Shown: positions 11,567 to 22,443 of the stretch, piece by piece
Layout of the letters: each line of letters begins with the position of its first letter
Numbering within the stretch: the first letter of the stretch is position 1
Assembly (NCBI GenBank): GCA_964019425.1
Contig: OZ025786.1
Location: 806,001 to 870,000, forward strand
Length of the DNA: 64,000 nt
Reading direction: 5' to 3'
Origin: Flectonema sp. DT1601
Taxonomy: Eukaryota; Euglenozoa; Diplonemea; Diplonemida; Diplonemidae
Program-made: the position numbers and the translations under genes
The notes under the pieces: model-generated
What the model was told of the DNA's origin: nothing
Databases searched by the model: none
Seen by the model: only the letters and a program-made list of their open reading frames with translations

Positions 11567-11690
11567 TTAAAGGTCCAGCCAATCCTCCATGTAAAAAGAT
11601 CAATAGTTGGAAACCATATGTGCTATGCGGAGGAGTGAAGTTAAACTATCACTTTTCGCACAAGACTAGGCGCTGTTAGTCTGATGAAAG
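11567..11690 (+). repeat. Dispersed repeat family 3, copy 1
   Basis: Ends in a block (gaggagtgaagtt...atcact...ggcgctgttagtctga) that matches 20097-20170 (ggggtgaagt...atcact...ggcgctgctagtcgga). Its first half resembles 22512-22580. Each copy lies upstream of a minus-strand gene, so it may be promoter DNA or an element. Confidence 0.45.
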
Positions 11691-12149
11691 AAAAAAAGTA
11701 TAATCACAAACTCTAAACAAATAGTAATACATAACCGTAAACTTACTTAAAGGGATAAGATGAGGGTTTCATCCCCATGTATTGGGAAACTTCATTCTTC
11801 AGAAGTGAGATGTTGGACTTATCACAGACCAAGGGAGGTAACGAAAACCTGTGTGACATAAGAAAGATGTGTGAATAATGTTTTTTCAAGATAGTTGAGG
11901 ACAGGGGGGTGAGTGGAGGGTAATTTTGAAAAAGAAAAAACGAGAACAAAGTCAAGCTCGGAACGTTTCACGCCGCAATACTGTCCGAAATTTCGTGGAA
12001 TTTCAAAAAAAAAAAAAAAAAAAAAGAAATGTGCAAGAAGGAAAAGAAAATAATACGGTAGGGTGGGGGAAATATTTAAAACCCAAATTAGATTAGCTGT
12101 AAGGACATAATTAGAAATGCATCTCCGCACTAGATAAATAGATAACGTC

Positions 12150-12275
12150 TATTACTGAGCATCGCTGATACAGTAAACTAAAGAGGATCAATTTAACTCA
12201 ATAGAGCTACGATGCAGCAGCAACGTTTGAAGACCCAACCTTGTTAAGACTGCTATGGTATAGCTGAGGCTGGAG
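12150..12275 (+). repeat. Dispersed repeat family 2, copy 1
   Basis: Matches 50850-50956 in scattered blocks: aactcaatagagctac against aactctatagaactac, then cttgttaagactgctatgg against cctgttaggattgttatgg. The end forms a small hairpin in both (GCTATGGTATAGC, GTTATGGCATAGC), with a G-C pair replaced by G-T. Confidence 0.5.
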
Positions 12276-13987
12276 GGGATTTCTGAACACGGCATGCTGA
12301 TTACCAGCTTTCCATCTTCCGATTGTAGACGAAAGATGCTAGACACTCTATGTATGCTTTCGAAAAAAACATATAAAAAGAATTAAAAAAAATTGGTCAA
12401 GAGGCATCCTCCTCTAGTTTTAGTCCTCAGGGCGAGAAAAAACGTAGACCTGCACAAAAGCAAGACAAGTTCGAAAAAAAAAAGAAAATCTTAACCTACC
12501 GAGTGCTGGTGGGATAATTAGATAATTACTAAGAAATATGGCACAAGTATGGGGAAAAATAAAATAAAAAAAATAAATTTGAGACAATGTTCGGCTTGTA
12601 CTATTGCGAGTCCAATAGAATCTAACAAAGAAAAAAAGGGAGCATTGGAAGGGGAAGAAGGAAGAAAAGAAAAAAAAAAAAGAAATAATATTTTATATCC
12701 CTTCTATTCTAATCACTGTCTGTCATAAATCATAAAGACTTAATGAATCAGGAAGCAAGCTGCCTGAAATGTTTCTCACAGTTACGCAGCAGATTCCTCC
12801 TTCAGCAAAGTACCTATTCATCAGAAAATAGGAAGGAAAACTCTCTTAAAAATAATACTACTAGGAAGCAAAGAACCGAAGTGAGATTGACACTTGGGGT
12901 AAAGAAAATAAACCAAATCAACCACGACAGACTACATCGCAGGTATCTCCACAAGGTGTCTCCAGTGGTTACGAGAGACCGCGATTTAATTCCCTTTTTT
13001 TAAAAAAAAGAGAAGGGAAAAAAAAAATTATTTTTTGTGCACGAAAAATCGTAGTCCGATTGTGAGTACTTATTTTGAAATAATAATTAGTGTTGCTCCA
13101 CTAACAAGGTTGTTCAAGTTTTTTTTTTAAAAAAAATGTTTGAAAAAAAAAGAAGGGAAAAAATCACAAAAAAAAAAAAAGCACAACACAACGACCTACA
13201 CGGTGTGACACAATGAGAAGATAGGAGTTTAAAAAAAATGGCACAAAACAGCTTCACAAACTGACAACTGTCACCGTTCAACTTCACGATACCAGTGTGA
13301 AATTAGGTGGAAAAAAAAAAAAAGAAAAAAAGAAAAAAAGAACAGAAAGAAAACTTTTTATTTTATGGGTTTAAACTTTAATTTTATGTCATCAAAAAAT
13401 CTGGGAAGTCAAGCTTAAGGAAAAGCTTACAAAGGACAGGTTTACAGGTATTCGGCAAACATCGTGACCGGAACTCGCTCCCAGGTTCTATTTGCGTTTT
13501 TTTTTTTTTTGATTAAATCAGAAGTTATTAGTTCGCATAAAAAAAGACCTGAAAAACAGCCCTGACACAAAAAACAAAACTTCGAAAGTGCTTAAGATGC
13601 ACTGTTTTAGAACGTCACTTCCAAAAAAAAGAAGAATTTCAATAATTGTCTTTTGAGTTATGTGGAATAGAGCGAATAGGAAAATGGGGGGGAAAAAAAA
13701 AAAAAAAAAAAAGAATTATTCCATAAGAGTTATTTTTTTGTTTTTCAGATTTCCCTTTCCGACATGGTAAGAAGAAACAAATAAAAATTGATATAAAAGA
13801 GCGCCTGAGGTTATCAAAGTGTGAAAAATAAAGCGAATGCAGCGTGAGAAACTCAAACGGGGAACAACATCACTTTGAGTACCGACAAGTGGCTTCGGCC
13901 AACGTACTCTCGCAAGGGAGTTGAATAACACTGTCCGTTTGGTTGAGGGTGCAACAAAAAAAAAAAAAAAAAAACCCCATTCAGATA

Positions 13988-14114
13988 AGCCTTACATTCT
14001 GTTGATCGCAGACAGTAATACTGACGGCACGGGGAAATAGACAACATGACAATAATTAATAAACGGCTCTTAATCTGAATAGTTTCTTCTCCGACTTCGT
14101 TTGGTGCAGTCGGT
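13988..14114 (-). repeat. Dispersed hairpin repeat family 1, copy B
   Basis: Read on the minus strand it has the family order: accgac...gtcgg hairpin (longer loop here), ggagaagaaactattcagatt, ccccgtgccgtcag, gtctgcgatcaac, ataaggct-like end, then a T run. Confidence 0.65.
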
Positions 14115-14235
14115 TTAAAAAAATAAATAAAATAAAAAAATAAAATAAAGTAAGCATATTTCAGGCAAACTCATTGTGTGTTATTTGATACAAAAAAAAA
14201 AAAAAGAAGAAGAAAAAAGATTATTTAGAAGGGTG

Positions 14236-14269
<34 letters not shown>

Positions 14270-14429
14270 AAGATTTAGAAATATGTAAGTGCGCGGCGGT
14301 TAGATTTCCAGCCGATCTATCAGAACGCACTTTCTAGAACAAAACTTCTGAAATCAAAGCAACAAGTTGCTTTTTATTAAACATTAATCAGATAAGCGGT
14401 ACTTTGCAACAATACTCGATATTGAGCAT

Positions 14430-15392
14430 CTATTGTATAGGTGATACTGCTACCCAATCTCCGTCATGCGATCTGTTGAAGATATCATCAAAGCTACTTT
14501 TACTGTTGGATTGTTGTCGTTAATTTTTTTTTTCTTTTTTTTTTTTTTTTTTTCAACATCAAAAGTATCATTGTAATCACACATACCCTTCACTCAATAA
14601 CGATCTACCAGTTGCAGGCTGAGGCGAAGGTGATATAAGAGTAGCAGAGGCACACTGATCGATTGACAACGACGATGCTCCAAAACTCCCACCATGAAGA
14701 GAACGCTGCGGTGTTATATTGTCGGGCCATATTGGAGACTCTGGAGGTGACGTGATCGGTGCAGTCCATGGTCTAAACCCAAAAGCTGAAGCAGTAAGAG
14801 GTGTTGTAGATGACACGACTGGATCTGGTGGCACTACTTGATGAGAGAGCTTCGATACTTCATTTCGCAAAGTTGAAATTTGATCTGGTGTTGCCTTTGC
14901 CAATGTCGCAGCGAGGGTATCCCATGTTGCTGGTGACTGAGCATACAATTGACTATCATCTAGTATACCATCGTATGCAGCATATCCACATGCAGCACTA
15001 ACACCGATTAGTAATAGCCCTGTCATCGCCCTCGCGCTAACCGAATCCGAAGACGCGTTCCCTTCAGAGGAAGTGTTACTGTTGTTGTTGTTGTCAGGAG
15101 ATTCCGAGACAATTATATTTAAAGAAGTTTGAATGTTGTCTAATTTTCTATTTATGATACCACTTTTCTTGTTCCTTATCCTTTTACTTTTGTGGATCGG
15201 TTTCCGATTTCCTTCTTGTAAACCTGATACCAATAAGTGAATCATACTACTCAACCTATCAATTGATTCTAATAACTGCTGTTCTCTTGATCTGTGATTT
15301 ACTGCACCTCCTCCTGGTATTAGTGTAACGTTCGATGCAGTTAACATCTTCCTACAGCGCAGAAGTACGGCCTGAGAGGGTCCCCTGCACAT
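14430..15392 (-). CDS. Small membrane protein of unknown function (two exons)
   Basis: Exon 1 is 15392-14587 and exon 2 is 14502-14430, joined in phase 2 over an 84-bp intron (donor GTATGT, acceptor CCAACAG); 292 aa. Exon 2 adds 23 residues ending GDWVAVSPIQ; without it the frame would stop right after the donor. An N-terminal Arg/Lys-rich segment and a helical stretch (QQLLESIDRLSSMIHLLVSG) precede a basic patch, an Asn/Ser-rich linker, one membrane span near residues 124-143 (AMTGLLLIGVSAACGYAAYD) and a long Ser/Pro-rich tail. No domain is recognised. The Ser/Pro tail and single span suggest a regulated membrane anchor, which is inference only. Confidence 0.7.
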
Positions 15393-15804
15393 TTTTTTTT
15401 GTTTTGTTTTTTTTTTTGTTTTTTTTTCTTAGAATATAAAGAACTGGATGAGATAATACATAAACAGTCGATATCAGTTGAAAACCCTACAACGAATTAC
15501 ATCATTACAAAACTGTTTTGAGGAAGGTAACTTAAAGTAGACGTAAACACCTCTATAAAGTGACTCGTGAGATCTCTTCCTCTCACCTGATAGAATCGAA
15601 CGGATACAAAGTTGGATTACTATGGCTTGAAAGAGTGAAAAAACAGCATGCTGGATGTTCACATCTATCCTTTGATTGCCTTACCTGGAATATGATTATT
15701 TGAGGCACTCTAAACCTCCATTACGTCTGAACAAATAAATAGATGCGAGAGATCTCTTCCTCTCAACGTATGCAATTCAACAGAAGTAGTCTCGACGACG
15801 ATGT
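15393..15804. other. Gene-free stretch containing a decayed duplicate exon
   Basis: Contains a degenerate second copy of the last exon and 3' flank of the downstream-numbered gene (see 15555-15735). No independent gene seen. Confidence 0.55.
15555..15735 (-). pseudogene. Decayed tandem copy of the last exon of the 15805-16739 gene
   Basis: On the minus strand this repeats exon 2 and the 3' flank of the neighbouring gene: tcagacgtaatgg against tcacgtcaagtgg, gagtgcctcaaa with ataatcatattccaggta against ataatcatattccaagta, ggcaatcaaaggatagatg against ggcaatcaaggatagaggt, and the shared gagaggaagagatctc of the 3' flank. Frame is lost by small deletions, so it is not coding. Confidence 0.65.
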
Positions 15805-16739
15805 CTATACATCAAGTGCTGTTTCCTTCTGTAAGTATTTATTTGGTGATTGTACTCCTTCCGGGTAGTACACAACAGGACCACTTGGCGCTGCTGATAG
15901 CTCACCTCTATCCTTGATTGCCCTACTTGGAATATGATTATTTAGGTATTGTTGAGTTGTGAGGCATTCTACACTACCACTTGACGTGAACTGTTTTTTT
16001 TTTTTTTTTTTTAAATTTCACAAGAATGATACTTCACTAACAAATAACTTAATCAATCACATACTTGTATTGTATCAATAGAATGTCCCAAAACACACAT
16101 AGCAGCGGAAGCCAGAGAGCTTTGAGTTGTTAGTAGACATTTCTCATTCTTACGACTTGCTATACGAAGTAATTCTCTGTAAGACCCATGGGGTAGGTAT
16201 GGGATATTATTTTCATTCGTTGCTTCTTCAATAGTGTGAGGATCAGCTGAGTTTCCTGCGGGTTGGAATTGCCCTGCGTCAACTAATAAACAAGAGTACT
16301 GCTCATTAGAAACTTTCATAAAAGGATACTTTTCTTTCGGAAGAGAAAGCTTGTAATCAGTACAGAAATTGTCTATAGCTGATTTTTTACCAACATCACT
16401 TGGTGATGTTGGTACTGTTATGCAATAATCGCTACCAACTGTTGGTAACAGTAGATAGTCGTGTGGTGAGAGGTTCGCTTCAGCAATTCGCATGAGTTCT
16501 TTTAAGTTACGAGGATCGATTCGAATGTCTCCCCCAGAATATGTATCTGAACCGTTAATTAATAACATGTGATGCCTTATCTCTCCAAAGTTCATTTTTG
16601 AAACTCCATATATCATACCCGTCAGCATAATCATCACAGCTACACAGTTGGTTTCAGCCATTAACTCTTTACCTATTTTCCACTCTAACCATCTATAAGG
16701 CCTGGTCTCGGTGTACCTTTTAGCTATGCTACGCAACAT
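15805..16739 (-). CDS. Single-span membrane protein of unknown function (two exons)
   Basis: Exon 1 is 16739-16065 and exon 2 is 15990-15805, phase 0, 74-bp intron with donor GTATGT and an A-run before CAG; 286 aa. The N-terminus is basic (MLRSIAKRYTETRPYRWLEW), followed by one membrane span near residues 32-48 (CVAVMIMLTGMIYGVSK), an arrangement seen in mitochondrial inner-membrane proteins. The soluble part has GSDTYSGGDIRIDPRNLKEL, DYLLLPTVGSDYCITVPTSP and, from exon 2, GPVVYYPEGVQSPNKYL. I recognise no family. A strong acceptor (TTTCCCACACAG) lies 13 nt before the ATG. A decayed tandem copy of exon 2 sits just downstream at 15555-15735. Confidence 0.72.
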
Positions 16740-16966
16740 AGTGAGAAAAGATCTGTGTGGGAAAGGAAAAATTGTGTGATTTTTTTTTTTTTTTTTTAAA
16801 AATGGACGTTGTGATTTCTAATTATTTAGATTCAGGGCATTCAACACAAATTATAATAAAGTAAACAATCTTTATAATATCAAAAATAGAGATCCATTCC
16901 CACTCTTACTTATGTAAGTATACGGAAGTATACGACAAAAGTAATGTTCTAATTTAAACAAAAATA

Positions 16967-18862
16967 CTATCCCAGCATCTCAGAATGAAAAATTTCTTTT
17001 CCTTCTTTCAAATTGAATTTGAAAATACCTTCTGTGATGTACCAGCTCAGATGAGGTCTGTGTTCCAATGCTTTAATAATATTATCAACTGATTCCATTG
17101 TCAGATGATTTCTGTGTAAACTGAGGGATTGAAGTGATGTGTTGCGTTTCAATGCTTCAGCCAAGGCAGTAGCTGTCTCACTTTTCAATTTATTAAATTC
17201 AAAATTAACAACCTGAAGAAGGCAATCACTCGACAGCAGCACATCCGAAGCAAACGCAACTCCAAACACCTCCGACAATTGATTGTTTGATAAATCTAAA
17301 ATTGTTAGTTCTGGGAGATATTTTTTACCAAATGAATCTAAAATTTGAAGACCACACTTATCATCAAGACAGAGGTGGGTAAGACTTAACGATGTCAGGC
17401 AGTTAAAAGACTGAGATTGGATAAGACCACTGACACCCATACAGTTACTTACATGAAGCTCGTGAAGGTTGCTTTCTGAGAATAAGACGTCGATCAGATG
17501 TTGAGTTTCTGAAAAATTTTCAATTTTTAATATTTTAGTTTCGGAAAAGGAGTCTGTTAATTCTGAATTTTTCAGAAAAATAAACCGACCTCCAACGTGA
17601 ACAACATCGTCATCCTCTTTATCAAGACCGCGGTACTTCCCATCAAGTGTTATCCTATCTGGTTTCGCAGACTGAACAGCACTACTTATAAAAGTATAAG
17701 CTTGCTGAAGCTGACTAAAATCCGACAAGCCTTCACCAACTGGATTGATTAGTTGCAATTGCATATCATAAAGCACGTCACTAACAGCAATGGTTAAGTT
17801 GTTTTCAGTCACTATTTTTCTTGTTAGCTCTCGTTCAATTATCGGAACGTTGAATTGAATGAAATTAAGAACACTTTTTGAAAATGGAATTACCAATTGA
17901 CCGAACTGATGAGTGGTCGCAATCTGATGTCGCATTTTGATAGCATCAAACCGTTCTATGTGTTTTATAAAAGTGTTAATTTGATCTTCTGGTTCATCGA
18001 TTTTTTTATTTTCTTGTGAACCAATTACCAGACTCCCATAAGATGAAATATCATCACTGAACTGCATGTCTTCTTGTTCTGATGATGATAACGACAACCA
18101 CCCCTTTGACACATAGTTCCAGTACTGTCTTGGAATGGGGAACATATCACCACATCCATAGGTCATGAAATATAACAAATTCTTTAAAAGACTTTGAATG
18201 CAGAGAGATGATGACCCACTTGATGTAAATCCAACATCAGCGAGAATGAAATTCGTTGCATTTTCAGAACCCAACAAAATACTCCATTGTGAAAACGGAA
18301 CATGAACATTACAAGGGGAAAGTGCGATTATCGCAGACAGGATGTCGCGTAACAACGTTTGACACATTCTAATAGTTACGTGTTTTCCTTTTGAAAAAGT
18401 CGTACTTAACCACATCGGCATTGGAAAATACCCCGGATAACCATAAACTAAATTTAATTTATAATTATAGATTGTAGTTCCAATTAGTTTTATAACATTA
18501 TCAGAAGTGGTGGTTCCCTTCAACTCAATCAACGTGACGATGTCTGAATGAGTTACCGATGATGAGATTTCTTCAAACAAAACAGCATCAAGTTCGATTC
18601 CCAGTGATGCTTTTTTTATTTTTCCAAAAACACCTTTTCCATAATCAACGAGGTCTTTAAAGCTACTCACGCTGTATTTGTTTAAATTTATCATAACATT
18701 TTGATTCGTGGTGGATTGTGCTTCTTTCTGCTGCTCTGTTTGACACCAGGCAATAATAAATTCATAAATATCATTTTTAAGTTTTAAATCAGGTGACCGA
18801 TGGATTGCTCTTCTCATATCGTCGCAGCATTTATTTATAAAATCCTCGTCAACAAGAGACAT
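16967..18862 (-). CDS. Pseudokinase with C-terminal leucine-rich repeats
   Basis: A single-exon protein of 631 aa. Residues about 66-260 look like a degenerate protein kinase: a Gly-rich loop (GKGVFGKIKKA, 76-86), a position for the ATP-binding Lys occupied by non-Lys (DAVLFEE), a catalytic loop reading HVPFSQWSILL where HRDLK..NILL is expected, and ADVG (208-211) for DFG. Catalytic Asp, Arg and Asn are all absent, so phosphotransfer is very unlikely. Residues about 440-615 are leucine-rich repeats of the RNase-inhibitor/RanGAP type (LTILDLSNNQLS, LQSLSLHRNHLT). The N-terminal 65 residues are helical and unrecognised. A scaffold role is plausible. Intact frame and length argue against a pseudogene. 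Confidence 0.75.
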   Translation of the reverse strand: MSLVDEDFINKCCDDMRRAIHRSPDLKLKNDIYEFIIAWCQTEQQKEAQSTTNQNVMINLNKYSVSSFKDLVDYGKGVFGKIKKASLGIELDAVLFEEISSSVTHSDIVTLIELKGTTTSDNVIKLIGTTIYNYKLNLVYGYPGYFPMPMWLSTTFSKGKHVTIRMCQTLLRDILSAIIALSPCNVHVPFSQWSILLGSENATNFILADVGFTSSGSSSLCIQSLLKNLLYFMTYGCGDMFPIPRQYWNYVSKGWLSLSSSEQEDMQFSDDISSYGSLVIGSQENKKIDEPEDQINTFIKHIERFDAIKMRHQIATTHQFGQLVIPFSKSVLNFIQFNVPIIERELTRKIVTENNLTIAVSDVLYDMQLQLINPVGEGLSDFSQLQQAYTFISSAVQSAKPDRITLDGKYRGLDKEDDDVVHVGGRFIFLKNSELTDSFSETKILKIENFSETQHLIDVLFSESNLHELHVSNCMGVSGLIQSQSFNCLTSLSLTHLCLDDKCGLQILDSFGKKYLPELTILDLSNNQLSEVFGVAFASDVLLSSDCLLQVVNFEFNKLKSETATALAEALKRNTSLQSLSLHRNHLTMESVDNIIKALEHRPHLSWYITEGIFKFNLKEGKEIFHSEMLG

Positions 18863-19401
18863 CGCATGTTACTTGTTGATTACTATTAATTAATAATGGA
18901 ACACGAATCACTCTTTTTATCTCATTTTTTTTTTTTTTTTTTTGTTCATCAAATCTGGTTAAAAGATAAATACTATTTTCAGTCTTTATAACTTTCAACA
19001 ACAACAAAAAAAAAAAAAAAAAAAAAATAACTTCGCTGAAGGTCACATTTGCAATTTTATTGCCTTTCAAAAAAAAAAAAAATTAAAAAAAAAAACTCGC
19101 ATAATATTTCGTCGAACAGACAGAATCCTGTCGCACGGGGGGAAAAGAAATAAATCATGACCATAAGAAATAAACAGCTGTCATATCTGAATAGTTTCTT
19201 CTCCGACTACGTCGGAAAATTCACAGTAGTGATCTTACCAAAAGCATCCCAGGATAGGTGAGTTGAAAGAATACCGACAATAATTAATTACAGGATAGGA
19301 ATGTTTTGAGCCTTTCGCAGTATGGTGAACCATTAAAACAGGCATCTACGTATACACACAACAGATTATTGCAAATAAAGATGGATTATAAGCAATATCG
19401 A
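18863..19401. other. Gene-free stretch with family 1 repeat
   Basis: Two A/T-run clusters (18929-18943, 19008-19027) and one family 1 copy (19098-19215). Nothing coding is supported. Confidence 0.55.
19098..19215 (-). repeat. Dispersed hairpin repeat family 1, copy C
   Basis: Minus strand: ccgacgtagtcgg (perfect 5-bp hairpin), agaagaaactattcagat, cccccgtgcgacagg, hairpin gacaggattctgtc, then a T run. The clearest copy of the family with A. Confidence 0.7.
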
Positions 19402-19995
19402 CTAATCAACTTTAAATCGAGCAACCTCTTGGCAATCAGTATCTTCTTGGTCCGGAACAGCTGTGCTAATTCGACGTTTTACTGCGACGGTACGTTCGTG
19501 TTTCGCACTTTTAGGAACCTGTTTTATATATTGTTAACTTAAAAGGAATTTTATATAGAATAGAAATAGTATTGTAAAGTAACATACCTCAGAGTTGAGG
19601 ACTCTTTTTTGATTTGACGTAGCAGTGATGTTTGGGTTGATTGGTAAATTAGGAAACGCTTGTTTTGATCCGAGAGGATTGTCCGTTGATTCGTCTACCA
19701 ATCCTCCAGTTAAAGAATTGAGAAACGATAATAAATTTGGAACACTTGTGTATCCATTCTGCTCGTGTCTCGATACAAAGTCATGAACATTAGTAGCCAG
19801 TGATATAACTTGTTTTTTATTCTCGTTAACTTGGTGCTGATAACAATCTGATAGCCGAGCTACTTCATTTGTTAATTCTGCTTCTCTGAGTTTCTTATCA
19901 ACTTTTAAATCTTCGATTCGTTTCATCCAAGTCTTCTCAACAGCATGCATCTGTTGGTCGTGGTGAGTCATCTGATTTAGAGATTCGACATCCAT
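19402..19995 (-). CDS. Small coiled-coil protein (two exons)
   Basis: Exon 1 is 19995-19588 and exon 2 is 19518-19402, phase 0, 69-bp intron (donor GTATGT, acceptor AAAACAG); 174 aa. Residues 15-75 are a charged coiled coil (KTWMKRIEDLKVDKKLREAE and on). The middle is Gly/Pro/Asn-rich and the C-terminus is basic then acidic (KRRISTAVPDQEDTD). No family recognised. The 5' end, including the ATG and about 22 codons, was copied to 20218-20345. An acceptor-like ATATACAG lies 14 nt upstream of the ATG. Confidence 0.65.
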
Positions 19996-20096
19996 ATTAT
20001 ATTATGCAATCTGTATATCCAGAAAATGAAGTTTTTAAAAAAACATGAGAGGGAAAAAAAAATATGATTGAGCCTTTGATCTTGTTCGGTAATTCC

Positions 20097-20225
20097 TGAG
20101 GGGGTGAAGTATAATGGGGGTTAAAGAATCACTTGCATAGAGCTTGGCGCTGCTAGTCGGAAATCAGAAAAACCCTTTACGAACACACACAAAACGTTTT
20201 TGCTTTTTCGCAGTCGCAAGTCTTT
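20097..20225 (+). repeat. Dispersed repeat family 3, copy 2
   Basis: First part matches 11630-11690 (gtgaagt, atcactt, ggcgctg, tagtc). The second part (cgaacacacacaaaacgtt) recurs inverted at about 30670-30715 and the block gcagtcgcaag at about 30741-30752, inverted. Confidence 0.45.
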
Positions 20226-20345
20226 TCAACAGCATGCATCTGCTGGTCGTGGCGAGTCATCTGATTTAGAGATTCGACATCCATATTATATTATGCAATC
20301 TGTATATCCAGAAAATGAAGTTTTTAAAAAAACATGAGAAGGAAA
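20218..20345 (-). pseudogene. Duplicate of the 5' end of the 19402-19995 gene
   Basis: About 127 bp almost identical to 19929-20055, offset 289 bp, with only about four substitutions seen. It carries the start codon and about 22 codons, then runs into unrelated sequence and stops. A recent local duplication that also copied about 60 bp of upstream DNA. Confidence 0.8.
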
Positions 20346-20746
20346 AAAAAAAAAAGGGGAAAAAATTGCTGTTACCAAACCTCATTTTGATAATTGAACA
20401 GAACCAAGTGGAGAAAAGAAAAGAAAGAAAACAGCATTTATTAGCCGCAGGGAAGGGTATTTTTGCCAGCGGAGAGTGGATAGACAAAATAAATACGAAA
20501 CTGAACATAAACATCATTGAAGGGGAAACAACTAACGTAAAAAGAAAAATGATGACAAAGCCTCTATTGCTAACAAGTGCATTGTGACGATGATGATGTC
20601 TTTTTCTTGTTATATAAAAACCCCCCCAACATTCCTTGATTGCTTATTAATATATTTAAGTGTACTCATTGGCAAGACCAAAAGGGAAACCATAAGCGAA
20701 CAAGACATGTTTTAATTGAGAAAAGCAAAATTGAGAAGTAGATATT

Positions 20747-22443
20747 TTATTCGTCTGTTTTTTTAAGGTACTCTTCTTGGACCCCGTAGCTGATTTCGTT
20801 TGTTTCATATTTTACAGTGTAGGTTCCCTCAGCATCGTATCCGACTACGGTTGCTGGATAATGTGTTTCACCGTCGCTTTCGTCGTAACGAACAAGAACA
20901 GAACTTCCAATCGGAAATAGTATTGTTTGAGATAATTGTTTTGAAGGAGGTTGCGATAGTCGACGAGCTTTCTTACGAATCTGACCATCAGATTTCTTAT
21001 CGTCAGAATCGTCAACAGGAATTGGGACCAAGTCATCAGTAGAAACTCTACTAGCGAATGATGTGTTTGCTGATCTAACCTTTGCTTGTCTTGGTTGGTA
21101 GTCAGACAAGTCTGCTAGCCCAACAGCTGCCAGAACCTGAACTACTACGGGTGCAGCTTTTCTAAATTGAAGTCTCTCTCGAGTGTTTTCTATAAAAGTT
21201 GAATCATCATCCAGAGACACCTCATCTGAATACTCTCCATCTCCAACAACAACCATATCACCTGTTACTGGATCAATTCGTCTTAAGCATCGAATGTCAT
21301 CATCGAGTATGTGTTCAGAGTTTAGTCTTGTTCTTACTTCTTCTTTTGTTAAGTGTCTTCGACCTTTCTTCGCAGTTATTGTGTATTGAATAATGAATCC
21401 TACAACCATTAATATCCAAGCACTGCTGTATAACATGTATCCAGGTAGTTCCCAATCTTGACACACTTTATGAGGTCCAATATGAGGCGACAATGATCTT
21501 CTTAAGCTTGCTGCCAGACCAATGGAACTTCCACTTTGCAAGACGGTGAAAATCTGATCGATTGAAGCTGTTGCAATGACGCTACCGACGATGCTTGAGC
21601 TTGCGATGAACACTATACGAACTCCCTTAAGACACATTACTCCAAGTGATAGTCCTAAGATTGCACACGTCGTCCAAACACACAGAAAACCTGACCAATC
21701 TGTAGAACTAACTTTAGCTAAGAGACATCCACCTGATGAACGAGCAGAGAACAGCAGAGCCTGTTTGTTATTTTCATTAAAGCCTTAACATGTCACAAAA
21801 AAGAAACCATTCAAACAACAGCCTTATATGTTGTTGATCGCAGACTAATAATAAAACAAACGGTTCTCCTAACCAAAGAAAAAATCGGAATACAAACCGT
21901 GAACAGACATCCAGCCAACACTCCAAGTCCTAAGACTGCACTTTTAAAGACTAAAACAGAAACTCTACCCGTGTATGATAAGTAATACAGACCTACTGAC
22001 ATAACACCAGTTCCTATACAGGTAGCGTTAAGGAGAAAGGGTGTGTATGAGTTAATAGCGTGGTATAGAAGTTTTGAAGCAATGAAATACGGAAGAAACG
22101 ATCCAATACAAAGCATAACACAAGCAAGCATTTGAATTATTAATCGATAACCGAAAAACGTTGTTAGAATTCCGATTAGGATGCCGCCACCAGCAAGCAT
22201 TCCTCTGACTGTTTCTCCAAAATCGTTAGTACTGCATGTCTCGTAGTGATACTGAGATCCTAAATCACATTCACTAAGAGGCCCCAATAAATCACCTCCG
22301 ATGCATCCATCACACCAACCACATTGTCTCTCAGATACACAAGATGAACAGTCTAGTTTAGAAGAACAATTAGTACCCTCAGCCTCAATTATTATCCCAG
22401 TGGTGATGATTAATATTGTGAGCTGACATATTGTAGTCATCAT
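20747..22443 (-). CDS. PSI-like/TMEM198-type multi-pass membrane protein with Tudor-like tail (two exons)
   Basis: Exon 1 is 22443-21898 and exon 2 is 21760-20747, phase 0; 519 aa. Donor is GTTTGT and the acceptor ACAAACAG; the 137-bp intron contains a piece of the family 1 repeat. A signal peptide (MMTTICQLTILIITTGIIIE) precedes a short Cys-rich PSI-like module (NCSSKLDCSSCVSERQCGWC). About seven membrane spans follow, resembling the TM7S3/TM198-like domain (GGGILIGILTTFFGYR, SAVLGLGVLAGCLF, GWILMVVGF-like last span). A long acidic cytosolic region ends in a Tudor-like module (SVLVRYDE, YPATVVGYD, YTVKYETNEISYGV) also present in the 52973-55204 gene. Function unknown; TM198 is known as a Wnt co-factor in animals, which need not hold here. 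A conserved upstream block lies 13 bp before the ATG. Confidence 0.82.
21819..21846 (-). repeat. Partial family 1 repeat inside an intron
   Basis: Minus strand reads gtctgcgatcaacaacatat then aaggct, matching the 3' part of copy B. It lies inside the intron of the multi-pass protein gene and explains why that intron is longer than most. Confidence 0.55.

Larger units (their letters stand above)
11395..14429. other. 3-kb gene-free stretch with repeats
   Basis: No coding frame I can support; the short frames here are low complexity. It holds a family 3 repeat (about 11567-11690), a family 2 repeat (about 12150-12275), a family 1 copy (13988-14114), a hairpin-capable block at 13880-13910 (GAGTAC...GTACTC) and another at 14288-14332 (AAGTGCG...CGCACTT). 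Long A runs occur at about 13694-13712, 13956-13974 and 14236-14267. Confidence 0.5.
19996..20746. other. Gene-free stretch with duplicated promoter DNA
   Basis: Holds a family 3 repeat at 20097-20225 and a near-identical copy of the neighbouring gene's start region at 20218-20345. Nothing else recognised. Confidence 0.55.

Noticed and set aside
12743-13003. Plus-strand frame of 86 codons
   Set aside because: Wrong strand relative to all genes, no domain, ends in a T/A run.
13860-14335. Hairpins at 13880-13910 and 14288-14332 as tRNA or snRNA genes
   Set aside because: No A or B box, no cloverleaf, no snRNA motif; simple inverted repeats only.
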